A stretch of 64,000 bases of DNA from Amycolatopsis sp. DSM 110486 (GCF_019468465.1 NZ_CP080519.1:9231001-9295000), one strand, 5' to 3'. Numbered from the stretch's first letter, positions 9,701 to 18,435 are shown. The notes: a model not told the origin generated them from the sequence alone. Made by a program: numbers and translations.

Positions 9701-10045
9701 GTCCGACGCCGGGAAGACCACGTAGGACAGTGCACTGTGGGCGGTGACCTCGACGTCGGTCTCGAACAGCACCGTCCGCGCCACGCCGCTGTAGCGCAGC
9801 GCGCGCATGCCGGTGAACCCCACACCTGGTTTCGCGGTGGGGGACCGGTCGGGTCCGCTGTCCACGCGGACACCGGAGGCGACCGGCTGCGGGTCACCCG
9901 CCTCGAACGATGAGAAGAACCCGGCGCTGGTCACGCGCTCACGGTAGTCGCTGCGCCACGGGTCGGCCTGCCGTGACCACGACCTCCCGGGCACCACTGA
10001 TCCGGCGAATTGCCAGTAGGGGATTCGAATTGACATGGTCGCCAT
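6782..10045 (-). CDS. GH92 family glycoside hydrolase (alpha-mannosidase type), no signal peptide
   Basis: This protein of up to 1087 residues belongs to GH92, calcium-dependent exo-alpha-mannosidases. A beta-sandwich N-domain (FGFSRGNTFPATAVPHGFNFW) is followed by the (alpha/alpha)6 barrel. Conserved strings include NNGFWDTYRTTWPAY, FVETNAWN, GHSNQPSHHIPWIY and GDEDNGEMSAWYVFAALG, the last holding the Asp pair used as base in the family. The C-terminal approximately 120 residues look like an F5/8-type carbohydrate-binding domain. No Sec signal is visible, unlike the paralogue at 11691-15998. The start is unsure: ATG 10045, or GTG 9934 just before TSAGFFSSFEAGDPQP. It is coupled to the FUSC gene. 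Confidence 0.93.
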   Translation of the reverse strand: MATMSIRIPYWQFAGSVVPGRSWSRQADPWRSDYRERVTSAGFFSSFEAGDPQPVASGVRVDSGPDRSPTAKPGVGFTGMRALRYSGVARTVLFETDVEVTAHSALSYVVFPASDAAVPSYRSTFVALDVEFDDGSTAGFSATEQGHAKTLLVDQWNLVRRPLGAFAGRRVRRIVLLTDAPGGRDVKGWLDDVRIGEHHPRTGDAVDHVRTTRGTHSGFGFSRGNTFPATAVPHGFNFWTPVTDARSLDWFYSYHRHNTAANEPALQAFALSHQPSPWMGDRHTFHLMPGTGPVETDRRRRALAFSHEDETDRPHHYGVRFGNGVTAEVAPTDHAAMFRFTFPDGAGWVVFDNARNRGGLRVHPSTGVVTGHTWVRSRLSTGARRMFVYAQADVPASGGGRGPFRRRVAGLLEFAAPEVTLRIATSLISLAQARRNLELEIPAGTTFDEVRDRAREKWQDVLGRVELEGASEDELATFYSNLYRLYLYPNLAHENTPDGIRHASPVARGRAFSTRKRTGAKIVDGELYVNNGFWDTYRTTWPAYALLTPERCGRMIDGFVQQYREGGWIARWSSPGYADLMTGTSSDVAFADAYLKGVRNFDVESAYDAALKNATVAPPRAGVGRKGLDTSPFLGYTPTSTREGLSWALEGCLNDFGLANLADALARESEGPRARRRADNAAYLRQRAQHYVHHFDPRIGFFQGRTPDGGRHFPARGYDPEAWGGDFVETNAWNTAFSVPHDGPGLAALHGGTAGLEAKLDTFFTTPETGRKPGAYGGLIHEMTEARDVRMGQYGHSNQPSHHIPWIYAYAGAPAKLQRTVREVLRRLYLGSELGQGYPGDEDNGEMSAWYVFAALGLYPLTVGSPRYVVCAPLFRQATLHLENGHDLVIRAPGAATAADTGDTVDTPYVHGLTIDGRPHHSATLSHAVLARGAVLEFDVRSEPGTWGTEPATPAKPAPLTDLVGTAYSPDGPAALLVDDTSRTEATFTTRTPVVEFSVHGNPREVTMYTLTSGSRDGDPTAWVLEGSADGRQWTVLDRRSDELFRWRRQIRPFVLDSPAACAHYRLRVTAANRRRVTLAQWELLAR

Positions 10046-10171
10046 TGTGTGGCGAGCCGATTTCGCCCTCTCAGGCCACGAAATTCCTTTTCCGGCAACG
10101 GGATGGATGTCTCAACACTCATCACGTCCTTTTCCGGGCGTGGACTTTTATTGCGGCTAGGGTCGGATTTC

Positions 10172-11623
10172 ATGGAATGGAGTTTTCACTCGGCCGAACA
10201 GCTCGCCACGGCCTTGCGGGCCGGTGAGGTGACCTCGGTGGAACTGACCGACGAGGCGATCTCCCGGATCGAACGGGACGACCCGGCGATCAACGCGATC
10301 TGCGTGCCGGACTTCGACCGGGCACGGGCCGCCGCGCACTGCGCCGACCAGGCACGCGCCCGCGGCGAGGACCGGCCCCTGCTCGGCATCCCGGTGACGG
10401 TCAAGGAGTCCTACGACATCGCCGGATTGCCCACGACTTGGGGACTGCCGCCGCACCGCGACCACGTGCCGGCCGAGGACGCGGTGCAGGTGTCGCGGCT
10501 CAAAGCCGCCGGCGCGGTGGTGCTCGGAAAAACCAACGTGCCCTTGGGTCTGCAGGACATCCAGAGCTTCAACGAGATCTACGGCACCACCGACAATCCG
10601 TGGGATCACGATCGCACGCCGGGCGGCTCCTCCGGCGGATCAGCGGCGGCCCTGGCCTCCGGATTCGGCGCATTGTCCATCGGCTCCGACCTCGCCGGTT
10701 CGCTGCGCACCCCCGCGCATTTCTGCGGCATCTACGCGCACAAGCCGACACTCGGGCTGGCGGCCACCCGCGGCATGGTCGCGCCGCCGGCACCACCATT
10801 GCCGGTCGACCTCGACCTCGCCGTCGTCGGTCCGATGGCTCGCACCGCCCGCGACCTGGCGCTCCTGCTTGACGTCATGGCCGGACCGGACCCGTTGACG
10901 CTCGGCAAGGCGCACCACGTGACGCTGCCGCCCGCACGCCACGAGAAGCTGTCCGACTTCCGCGTCCTGGTCCTCGACGACCATCCGCTCATCCCGACCG
11001 GGTCCGCCGTGCGGGCGGGCGTGAACCGGGTGGCCGACGCGCTCGTCGACGGCGGTGCCCGCGTCCACCGGCGCAGTCCGCTGCTGCCTGACCTGGCCGA
11101 AGCGGCGACGCTGTACATGCAGTTGCTGATTTCGGGCTCCGTCGCGCGGTTTCCCCTCGACGGATACGAGCAGTTGCAGGCCCGCGCCGCCGGGCTGAGC
11201 CCGGACGACCGGAGTCTCGACGCCGTGCGGCTGCGCGCCATGGTGTTCAGCCACCGCGACTGGCTCGAGGCGAACAACCGTCGCGAACTCCACCGCCACG
11301 CGTGGCGGCAGCTGTTCGCCGAGTTCGACGCCGTGGTGTGCCCGATCACGCCCACCCCCGCGTTCCCGCACGACCACGACCCCAACCCACTGGAACGGCG
11401 CCTCGACATCGACGGCGTCGAGTACCCGTACTTCGACCAGCTCGTCTGGGCCGGTCTCGCCACCATGCCCGGTCTGCCCGCCACGGCCATCCCGGCGGGC
11501 CGCTCCCCGGAGGGCCTGCCGGTGGGAGTGCAGCTCATCGGCCCGATGTTCGAGGACCGCACCCCACTGCAGCTGGCAGATCTGCTCGAACGCGAGATCG
11601 GCGGCTTCCAGGCACCGAAGTAG
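10172..11623 (+). CDS. Amidase (amidase signature family)
   Basis: The 483-residue amidase hydrolyses carboxamides through a Ser-Ser-Lys triad. The triad is visible as the Lys in PVTVKESYDIAG, and the two serines in the glycine-rich GGSSGGSAAALASG and SDLAGSLRTPAHFCG. The substrate-binding C-terminal half ends with LPVGVQLIGPMFED. ATG 10172 is chosen because homology begins at once (MEWSFHSAEQLATALRAGEV); in-frame codons further upstream read as non-coding. It is divergent from the GH92 gene and ends at a strong shared terminator. The substrate is not predictable. Confidence 0.95.
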   Translation: MEWSFHSAEQLATALRAGEVTSVELTDEAISRIERDDPAINAICVPDFDRARAAAHCADQARARGEDRPLLGIPVTVKESYDIAGLPTTWGLPPHRDHVPAEDAVQVSRLKAAGAVVLGKTNVPLGLQDIQSFNEIYGTTDNPWDHDRTPGGSSGGSAAALASGFGALSIGSDLAGSLRTPAHFCGIYAHKPTLGLAATRGMVAPPAPPLPVDLDLAVVGPMARTARDLALLLDVMAGPDPLTLGKAHHVTLPPARHEKLSDFRVLVLDDHPLIPTGSAVRAGVNRVADALVDGGARVHRRSPLLPDLAEAATLYMQLLISGSVARFPLDGYEQLQARAAGLSPDDRSLDAVRLRAMVFSHRDWLEANNRRELHRHAWRQLFAEFDAVVCPITPTPAFPHDHDPNPLERRLDIDGVEYPYFDQLVWAGLATMPGLPATAIPAGRSPEGLPVGVQLIGPMFEDRTPLQLADLLEREIGGFQAPK

Positions 11624-11636
11624 CGAACCCCCGGAC

Positions 11637-11678
11637 ACAGGTGTGGCCCCGCAGGAAACCCTGCGGGGCCACACCTGT
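11637..11678. terminator. Bidirectional terminator between amidase and secreted GH92
   Basis: The arms ACAGGTGTGGCCCCGCAGG (11637-11655) and CCTGCGGGGCCACACCTGT (11660-11678) are perfect 19-base complements around a 4-base loop. They sit between the stops of two convergent genes (11623 and 11691). Confidence 0.88.
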
Positions 11679-11690
11679 CAGCTCGGCCGG

Positions 11691-14600
11691 CTACAGCTTC
11701 GCGCACTGCCCCGCGGCCGGGCCGCGGACGGTGTTGGCGAGGTCGTGGTCGGTCGGGGCGGGCGTGTTGCCCGTGCAGGCCAGCGGCCCGCCCACGGTGC
11801 TGCCGGCCAGCACCGGCCCGTGGTTGCCCGTGAAGGTCGCCGGGCCGCCGATGTCGGTCAGCTCGACCGAGACGGCCCCGGTCGTGCCCGTGATCGCCAC
11901 CGGACCCGACACCTTCGTGCGGTTCAGCACCACCTGGCCCGCACCCGTCGCCGCGAGTGGTCCCGCGATCGAGCCACCGCGCACGACCAGCGACGCACCG
12001 GCGGACACGGTCACCGGACCGGACACCGTCGCGCCCTCGAGGCACACGGTGCCGCTCGACACCGCCAACGGACCCTTCTGCACACCCGTCAGCGTCTTCG
12101 TGCACGACGCGTCCGGCCGGCCCAGCAGCTCGAACTCCGCCAGCGAAGCCGGACCGCCGCTGCTGTCGGTCACGGTGAGCCGGTAGTAGGCGTAGTGCGC
12201 CGGGTTGGCCACCGCGAACGCCCGCGTCTGCTGCCGCCACGGGAACGTCTGACCGGTCTGCTGGTCGGCGACCGCCCACGTCTTCCCGTCGTAGGAACCC
12301 TCGAGCTGCCAGCTCTTCGGATCACCCGCGCCCTTCGGCGAGGTCAGCGTGTAGTGCGTGACCGCCTCGTCCGTCGAGTTCAGCTGGTAGGTCACCGCGC
12401 CGGTCACCTTCGCCTCGGTGCGCGACGAGTTGTCGATCAGCGCCACCGCGTTCGAACCGTCCGAAGTGGACAGCGTGCCCTTGCCGGCGCCCGTCTCGTC
12501 GTGCAGCGGCGTCGGCACCGCGTCGCCTGTGGTGATCGACTTCGGCGCGTCGTTGGCACCCGCGCCCCAGGCCGAGGGGTTCGGGCCCATGTCGAAGTCG
12601 AGCGTCGCCCCGTGCGAGAGCACGTCCTGCGGCAGCGACGTCGACGTCCAGGCCTTGCCGTTGATCTTCAGGCCCTGCACGTAGACGTTCTTCGCCGAGT
12701 TCTTCGGCGCGTTGATCACCACGTCACCACCCGGCAGGTGCAGCGTCGCTTTGGTGAACAGCGGCGACCCGATCGCGTAGTTCGGGCTGCCCATCTGCAA
12801 CGGGTAGAAACCGAGCGCGCCGAACACGTACCACGCGGACATCTCGCCGTTGTCCTCGTCGCCCGCGTAACCCTGGCCCAGCTCGCTGCCCGAGTACAGC
12901 CGCGAGAGCGCCTCACGTACCTTGGCCTGCGTCTTCGACGGCTGGCCCGCGTAGTCGTACATGTAGAGCAGGTGGTGCGAAGGCTGGTTGGAGTGGCCGT
13001 ACTGGCCCATCCGCACGTCCCGCGCCTCCCGCATCTCGTGGATCGCGCCGCCGTAGGTGCCCGGGAAGGTCGCGGTCTCCTGGTCGGCGAAGAACTGGTC
13101 CAGCTTCTGCGCCAGCTTGTCCTTGCCGCCGTAGAGGTTCGCCAGCCCCTGCCCGTCCTGCGGCACGGTGAACGCCATGTTCCAGCCGTCGGTCTCCGTG
13201 TAGTCCCCGCCCCACACCCGCGGGTCGTACTGGTCGGCCGTCTTCGTGAACTTGCCGCTGGCGTCCTTGCCCTGGAAGAACCCGATGCTCGGGTCGAACA
13301 GGTTCACGTACTGCTGCGCGCGGCTGGTGAAGTACTGGTAGTTCTCCAGGTACTCCGCCTTGCGCGGGTCACTCGCCGGCGCCTCGTCGTAGAGCTTCTT
13401 CGACAGGTTCGCGATGCCGAAGTCGTTGACGTAGCCCTCGATCGCCCACGAGAAGCCCTCACCCGTGGTGTTCGGCGTGTAGCCGAGGAAGATCGACTGG
13501 TCCAGGCCCTTGCGGCCCACTGCCGAGTTCGGCGGGGTCACCGTGGCGTTCTTCAGCGCCGCGTCGTAAGCCGACTTCACGTCGAAGTTCGTCACGCCCT
13601 TGAGATAGGCGTCGGCGAACGCGACGTCGGAGCTCGTGCCCGTCATCAGGTCCGCGTAACCGGGGGAGGACCAGCGCGCGATCCAGCCCGAGTCGCGGTA
13701 CTGCTGCACGAACCCGTCGACCATCTTCCCGGCCATGTCCGGCGTGAGCAGCGAATACGCCGGCCACGTGGTGCGGTAGGTGTCCCAGAACCCGTTGTTG
13801 ACGTAGATCTGGCCGTCCACGATCTTCGACCCGGTCTGCGTCGCGGTGTCCGCGCCCGTCTTGGCCGCCACCGGGCTGGCGTACTTGTAGGCCGGGGCCT
13901 GCGGCGTGCCGGTGTTCTCGAACGCCTCGTTCGGGTACAGGAACAGCCGGTAGAGGTTCGAGTACAGCGTCTCCAGCTGGTCCTTCGACGCGCCCTGCAC
14001 CTCGATCACGCCCAGCTGCTTGTCCCACGCCTGCTGCGCGGCGTCGCGCACGGAGTCGAACGTGGCCGTCGGGGCGAGCTCCTGCTCGAGGTTCTTCTTC
14101 GCCTGCTCCACGCTGATCAGCGACGTCGCGATCCGCATCGTCACCGTCTTGTCCGCGCCCGCGGCGAACCGCAGGTAGCCCGTGACGTTGTCGCGGCCCT
14201 GGCCGGTCAGCTTCGCCCCGGCGGTCACCGGCTTGTCGAAGCTCGCGTAGACGAACATCCGCCCCGCACCCGCGGACAGCCCGCTCTTCGCGTCCGAGTA
14301 CCCGGTCAGCGTGCCCGTGGCCGGGTCGAGCGTGAGCCCGCCGGAGTTGTTCACGTTGTCGAAGATCAGGCTCGAGTCGTTGCCCGGGAAGGAGAATCGC
14401 ATGACCGCCGCGTGGTCGGTCGGCGCGATCTCCGTCTTGATCCCGTTGTCGAACGTCACGCCGTAGTAGTGCGCCCGCGCGACCTCGTTGTCGTGGGAGA
14501 ACGCCAGCGCCCGCGCGTCGCGGTTCGCGTCCGGCACCCCGGCCGCGGCCGACGGCATGACCTGGAAACTCTGCCGGTCACCCATCCACGGGCTCGGCTC

Positions 14601-15998
14601 GTGGCTCGCCGAGAACGCCTGCAGCTGCGGCCGGTTGTCCGCGTTGTTCTGCGTCGAGTAGTTGTACAGCCAGCTGTCCGAACCCGCGTCCGTCACCGGC
14701 GTCCAGAAGTTGAACCCGTGCGGCACCGCCGTGGCCGGGAAGTTGTTGCCCCGCGAGAACGTGCCGTTGGCCATCGTGCCGCGCGTGGTCAGCACGTTGT
14801 CACTCGGGCGCTGGCTCGCCGGCGGCGTCGGGGTCGCCGAGATCTTCACGTCGTCGAGCCAGCCCTGGAACGCGCCCGGCCCGTTCGGGTTGTCATAGCC
14901 CACGAGGATCCGGTCGATCGTCTTGCCCGCCGCGACCGTGCCGACCGCCGAACGCACCAGGTTCCACTGGTTCGCGTACAACACCTTGCTCGCACCCTGG
15001 CCCGACGGCGTGAGCGGGAACCCGTACTGGTCCGTCGCACCCAGCCCCGACAGGTACGTCCCGTCGGTGAACGCCAGGTCGATCGCGACGTTCGTGCTCG
15101 GGTACTTCAGGTCGTTGCCCGTCAACTGCGGCTGCACCTTGTAGGACAGCTCGGTGGTCGGGACCACCGGCAGGTTCACGTCGAACACCTTGTTGTAGGA
15201 GTAACCGTGCCCGGCCGCGGTCTGCGTGCCGGCGTAGCGGAACGCCTTCTTGCCCGTGAAGCCCACGCGGTTCTTGTTCGTGTACCCGCTGGTGGGCCCG
15301 GAGTCGACGAAGCTGCGCATGTTCGGCAACGGCGGCGGCGCAGCGTCGTCGTTGGCCAGCAGCAGCTCCGACATCTGCAGGATGTCGTCACCGTGGTTGC
15401 GCGTCACGTCGAGGCGGTAGTAGCGGTAGGCCGCGCTCGACGCCGCCAGCTTGTACTGGTGCTCCTGGAACCGCGCGTCGAACGACTGACCCGACTGCTT
15501 GTCCAGGTCCGTCCACTGCTGCGCGTCGTTCGACCCCTGCAGCGTCCAGTCCTGCGGATCACGGCCGGGGAAGTCGTTGGCCGAGCTGAGCGCGTAGTGC
15601 GTGATCGCCACCGGCTCCGACAACGTCAGCTGCGTCCACGCCGTGGGCTCCCACGAAAGCCACTTCGTGTCCGTCGTGCCGTCGACCAGATTCGCCGAGA
15701 CCTCACCACCGTCGGTGTTCTCGCTGCTCGCGCTCGTCTCGGTCACCTTGCCCCGGATGTCACCCGGGATCGTGGCACCGTTCGCGCCGTTGACCCCCGA
15801 CGTCCGCGGCTGCCCCGCGGCATCGGTGTCAACGGTGTCCTGCCACGTCGGCTGCGGATCGGACGGCTCGAACGAGGACGAGAAATCCGGCGGAGGGGCG
15901 TCCGCCTCGGCGGTCGAGGTCGCCGGCACGGCGACCAGTCCGGCCGCCGCCACGACCGCGACCAGCGCGGCGCGGACGGATCTGACGCTTCGGGGCAT
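11691..15998 (-). CDS. Secreted multidomain GH92 alpha-mannosidase with carbohydrate-binding domains
   Basis: The 1435-residue protein starts at ATG 15998 behind a GGGAG ribosome site. A Sec signal peptide (VRAALVAVVAAAGLVAVPA, then TSTAEA) exports it. Next comes an F5/8-type C domain (about 75-210), then a region shared with the other GH92 (VGFTGKKAFRYAG), then the GH92 core with NNGFWDTYRTTWPAYSLL, YTETDGWNMAF, GHSNQPSHHLLYMY and GDEDNGEMSAWYVFGALG. A second F5/8-like domain follows (about 1195-1320). The final 115 residues repeat a GP-V/GGP pattern suggestive of a beta-solenoid tail. It likely trims alpha-mannosides outside the cell. It is monocistronic and bounded by the 11637 terminator. 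Confidence 0.95.
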   Translation of the reverse strand: MPRSVRSVRAALVAVVAAAGLVAVPATSTAEADAPPPDFSSSFEPSDPQPTWQDTVDTDAAGQPRTSGVNGANGATIPGDIRGKVTETSASSENTDGGEVSANLVDGTTDTKWLSWEPTAWTQLTLSEPVAITHYALSSANDFPGRDPQDWTLQGSNDAQQWTDLDKQSGQSFDARFQEHQYKLAASSAAYRYYRLDVTRNHGDDILQMSELLLANDDAAPPPLPNMRSFVDSGPTSGYTNKNRVGFTGKKAFRYAGTQTAAGHGYSYNKVFDVNLPVVPTTELSYKVQPQLTGNDLKYPSTNVAIDLAFTDGTYLSGLGATDQYGFPLTPSGQGASKVLYANQWNLVRSAVGTVAAGKTIDRILVGYDNPNGPGAFQGWLDDVKISATPTPPASQRPSDNVLTTRGTMANGTFSRGNNFPATAVPHGFNFWTPVTDAGSDSWLYNYSTQNNADNRPQLQAFSASHEPSPWMGDRQSFQVMPSAAAGVPDANRDARALAFSHDNEVARAHYYGVTFDNGIKTEIAPTDHAAVMRFSFPGNDSSLIFDNVNNSGGLTLDPATGTLTGYSDAKSGLSAGAGRMFVYASFDKPVTAGAKLTGQGRDNVTGYLRFAAGADKTVTMRIATSLISVEQAKKNLEQELAPTATFDSVRDAAQQAWDKQLGVIEVQGASKDQLETLYSNLYRLFLYPNEAFENTGTPQAPAYKYASPVAAKTGADTATQTGSKIVDGQIYVNNGFWDTYRTTWPAYSLLTPDMAGKMVDGFVQQYRDSGWIARWSSPGYADLMTGTSSDVAFADAYLKGVTNFDVKSAYDAALKNATVTPPNSAVGRKGLDQSIFLGYTPNTTGEGFSWAIEGYVNDFGIANLSKKLYDEAPASDPRKAEYLENYQYFTSRAQQYVNLFDPSIGFFQGKDASGKFTKTADQYDPRVWGGDYTETDGWNMAFTVPQDGQGLANLYGGKDKLAQKLDQFFADQETATFPGTYGGAIHEMREARDVRMGQYGHSNQPSHHLLYMYDYAGQPSKTQAKVREALSRLYSGSELGQGYAGDEDNGEMSAWYVFGALGFYPLQMGSPNYAIGSPLFTKATLHLPGGDVVINAPKNSAKNVYVQGLKINGKAWTSTSLPQDVLSHGATLDFDMGPNPSAWGAGANDAPKSITTGDAVPTPLHDETGAGKGTLSTSDGSNAVALIDNSSRTEAKVTGAVTYQLNSTDEAVTHYTLTSPKGAGDPKSWQLEGSYDGKTWAVADQQTGQTFPWRQQTRAFAVANPAHYAYYRLTVTDSSGGPASLAEFELLGRPDASCTKTLTGVQKGPLAVSSGTVCLEGATVSGPVTVSAGASLVVRGGSIAGPLAATGAGQVVLNRTKVSGPVAITGTTGAVSVELTDIGGPATFTGNHGPVLAGSTVGGPLACTGNTPAPTDHDLANTVRGPAAGQCAKL

Positions 15999-16173
15999 CG
16001 TTGCTCCCAGCTTGTCGGGGCGGGTCGGGCGCGCCCGCGCAGGAACCCTCCCGGCGGCGGCGCTACGGAAGGGAAACCCGTGTGTGACATCGATGTCAAG
16101 ATCCGGTGGGCAAACCTGACCGGAAACGGACAACGCCGGACGTACCCGCTGGCGCATCCGGTCGCCGGACGCA

Positions 16174-16575
16174 TCAGAACCCGCGGAACACCCCGTCCTC
16201 GTCCGCCGCCGACGTGAACTCCTCCCAATCCATGTTGGCCAGCGAGATGTTGTTCTCGATCGAGTACAGGTGCTCCGCGACCACCCGCAGCCGCCCGCTC
16301 ACGCGCGGGCTCACCCGGACCACCAGCAACGGCAGCTCCGCCGACGCGAGCGCCGTCCGGTCCGCCAGCACCAGCAGCGCCCACTCCGGCGCCAGCGCGA
16401 CCAACTGGTCCGCGGTCGCGTCGCGGTACGCCGGGTCGTCGACCACGTGCAGGTCCGGCAGGAAATCCTCTTCGATCGGGGTCGTCACGGCGGTGCGGAC
16501 CGCGTCCCAACCCGCCGGATCGGCGAAGTCCGTACGGATCAGCAGGCTGGTCTGGAGGTCGGGCAGTCGGTTCAT
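16174..16575 (-). CDS. DUF6924 domain protein
   Basis: This small acidic protein of 133 residues has the pattern LPDLQTSLLIRTDFADPAGWDAV at the start and ENNISLANMDWEEF and DGVFRGF at the end. That matches my memory of the DUF6924 family of actinobacterial proteins without known function. It has no signal peptide or membrane segment. ATG 16575 is preferred because homology starts there. It follows the secreted GH92 in the opposite direction of reading on the map (same strand, upstream of it) and might share its promoter region, but no link is evident. Confidence 0.75.
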   Translation of the reverse strand: MNRLPDLQTSLLIRTDFADPAGWDAVRTAVTTPIEEDFLPDLHVVDDPAYRDATADQLVALAPEWALLVLADRTALASAELPLLVVRVSPRVSGRLRVVAEHLYSIENNISLANMDWEEFTSAADEDGVFRGF

Positions 16576-16712
16576 GGCGATCAGTGAACCGCAGCCGCAC
16601 AGTCGGGCCGTCACCGGATTCGCGCCGGATTCACACCAGGGAGCCTTGCGCGGCCGGGTGGCGCATCCGGAAATCCCGCACACCGGATGGCCGCCGCCGG
16701 TATAAGGGGAAG

Positions 16713-17384
16713 ATGCCCCCTGAAGCCATCGACCAGGCGGCGGCCGACGACGCCGCGCGCCGCCGCGCCGAGACCGCGCTGGCCTCCGGCGACCCGACGG
16801 GATGGTTCGAACCCCTCTACGCCGCGGCCGAAGCGGGGCAGGCCGTCGTGCCGTGGTACCGCGGCGAACCGGGTCCCGAACTCGCGGCCTGGGCGGCGGC
16901 GAACCCCGGCCAGGGCCGCAGCGCGCTCGTCGTCGGGTGCGGCATGGGCGACGACGCGGAACTGCTCGCCGAGGCCGGCTACGCGACCTCGGCGTTCGAC
17001 GTCTCGCCCAGCGCGATCAAGGCCGTGCTGAACCGCTTCCCCGACACGCGCGTCTCCTACCGCACCGCCGACCTGCTCGACCCGCCCGCCGAATGGCACC
17101 ACGCCTTCGACGTCGTCGTCGAGATCCTCACCGTGCAGTCCATGCCGAAGTCCGTGCGCGACGCGGCGATCGCCTCCGTGGCCGGCTTCCTCGCCCCCGG
17201 CGGCACGCTCGTCGTCGGCGCGTTCGCCGAGGAGAGCATCGACCTCGCGACCTGGTCCGGACCACCCTGGCCGCTCAACCGCGCCGAGCTCGACTCCTTC
17301 GCCCGCGACGGCGTCCAAGCCACCACCGTCGACCGCGTCCGCGACGGCAGCCGCTGGTGGGCCCAGTTCACCCGGACGGCCTGA
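16713..17384 (+). CDS. SAM-dependent methyltransferase, class I
   Basis: The 223-residue protein has the Rossmann motif I as ALVVGCGMGDDAELLAEAGY, the acidic end of strand 2 in TSAFDVSPSAI, and motif post-I VSYRTADLLDP. The early PVVPWYRG-like text (AVVPWYRGEPGPEL) resembles thiopurine-type methyltransferases. It would transfer methyl from S-adenosylmethionine to a small molecule; which one cannot be said. ATG 16713 follows AAGGGGA. The next gene starts one base after its stop region, indicating an operon. Confidence 0.9.
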   Translation: MPPEAIDQAAADDAARRRAETALASGDPTGWFEPLYAAAEAGQAVVPWYRGEPGPELAAWAAANPGQGRSALVVGCGMGDDAELLAEAGYATSAFDVSPSAIKAVLNRFPDTRVSYRTADLLDPPAEWHHAFDVVVEILTVQSMPKSVRDAAIASVAGFLAPGGTLVVGAFAEESIDLATWSGPPWPLNRAELDSFARDGVQATTVDRVRDGSRWWAQFTRTA

Positions 17385-17385
17385 C

Positions 17386-17724
17386 GTGAACCCGATCCTC
17401 GAACGCTGGTTCACCGAGCACCTCCCGGACCTGCCGCCGACCGAGGTGCTCACCGCGCTGCTCATGGCCGCCCAGCTCGGCCACGCGGCCCCCGACGACG
17501 TGCTCGACGCCTGGGGCCGCGAAGTCGTCACCAGCCGCCGGATCGTCGACCAGTCCGAACCCGAGTTCATCAACCAGGCCCGCCGGCGCGGCTGGTCCTG
17601 GGAACGCATCGCCGAACGCCTAGGCCTCCCGAGCGCCGAAGCCGCCGAACAGCGCCAAGCCGCGCTCGAAGCGGAACTCGACCGCACGCACCCGCAGAAC
17701 CTGCCGGGCGCCTGGCGCGCCTAG
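17386..17724 (+). CDS. Hypothetical protein with HTH-like C-terminus
   Basis: The GTG start at 17386 immediately follows the methyltransferase stop. The 112-residue product is helical: an N-terminal block (LERWFTEHLPDLPPTEVLTALLMAAQLG), then RRRGWSWERIAERLGLPSAEAAEQRQ, which reads like a helix-turn-helix of the kind found in small actinobacterial regulators. I do not recognise a named family. Co-transcription with the methyltransferase is probable. Beyond its end the sequence turns into transposon debris. Confidence 0.7.
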   Translation: MNPILERWFTEHLPDLPPTEVLTALLMAAQLGHAAPDDVLDAWGREVVTSRRIVDQSEPEFINQARRRGWSWERIAERLGLPSAEAAEQRQAALEAELDRTHPQNLPGAWRA

Positions 17725-17854
17725 CGCTACGGACGGCCACCGCGCACGAACAGTCTCCGTAGGTCGGGGCGGCACTAAAACGTGCCCGCGCTCTTCCGGC
17801 GGTTCCCCGGCCTGCGCACGACCGTGCCGATGGACGACGGCCTCGGGGAACATC

Positions 17855-17877
17855 GGTACAGCGGTTAACGCTAAGCC
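17855..17877 (-). repeat. Tn3-type terminal-repeat-like sequence
   Basis: Read on the minus strand, this 23-base stretch differs at only three positions from 60838-60860, which lies beside the 3' end of the complete Tn3 transposase. It is 30 bases before a Tn3 transposase remnant. It may be an old element end. Confidence 0.5.
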
Positions 17878-17899
17878 GGTGATCATGGCTTCTAGCACA

Positions 17900-18290
17900 G
17901 GTAGCGGGTGCTGCTGCCCGGGGTGTCGGTGCTGGCCCGGCAGGTGTCGGAGGCCCGCGCGGTCGCCGAGCACCTGCTGCGCGTGGTCGACCCCGTGGAC
18001 GACACCTACCGGAGGCAGATGAACCGGCAGCTGACCGTGCAGGAGTCCCGCCACAAACTGGCCCGGGACGTGTGCCACGGCAAGCGCGGCACCATCCACC
18101 AGGCGTACCGGGACGGCATGGAGGACCAGCTCGGCGCGCTCGGCTTGGTCCTCAACGCCATCGTGCTGTGGACGACGAAGTACATCGGCGCGGCCGGTGC
18201 CCAGCTGAAGGCCGGGGCCACGAGATTCGCGAGGAGGACATCGCCCGGCTCTCCCCGCTCAAGCACCGCAAGAGGCGGATGGTTAGCCGG
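17900..18290 (+). pseudogene. Tn3 family transposase remnant, internally deleted and frameshifted
   Basis: The frame reads RVLLPGVSVLARQVSEARAVAEHLL, which resembles the N-terminal third of Tn3 transposases. It passes directly into text typical of the C-terminal catalytic domain (DTYRRQMNRQLTVQES, LNAIVLWTTKYIGAAGAQLK). About 18220 the reading frame changes and continues as HEIREEDIARLSPLKHRK before homology stops. So the gene has an internal deletion, a frameshift and a missing tail. It cannot make transposase, and it marks the left side of the acquired TetR/MFS patch. Confidence 0.8.
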
Positions 18291-18435
18291 CGGGTACCAG
18301 AGCTGCGTCGCATTGCTCGACGGCCGAGGCCGCACCACACAGGACGTACGTCTGCGCCGCCTCGGCTTGCCGCACGCAGGCGCGGCCGGCAGTTCTCGTC
18401 GTACTCCTTGACTTCGCTGCCAGAGCCGGGCTTCG
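18291..18435. other. Intergenic stretch without recognisable gene
   Basis: Between the transposase remnant and the tetR gene I see no homology-bearing frame. It is probably further decayed element DNA. Confidence 0.4.

Noticed and set aside
8540..9913. A 457-codon plus-strand frame opposite the first GH92 gene
   Set aside because: No recognisable motifs, biased composition, and full overlap with a well-supported gene.
11643..16217. A 1,524-codon plus-strand open frame
   Set aside because: It lies antisense to the secreted GH92, is Arg/Val-rich without domain patterns, and typifies high-GC shadow frames.
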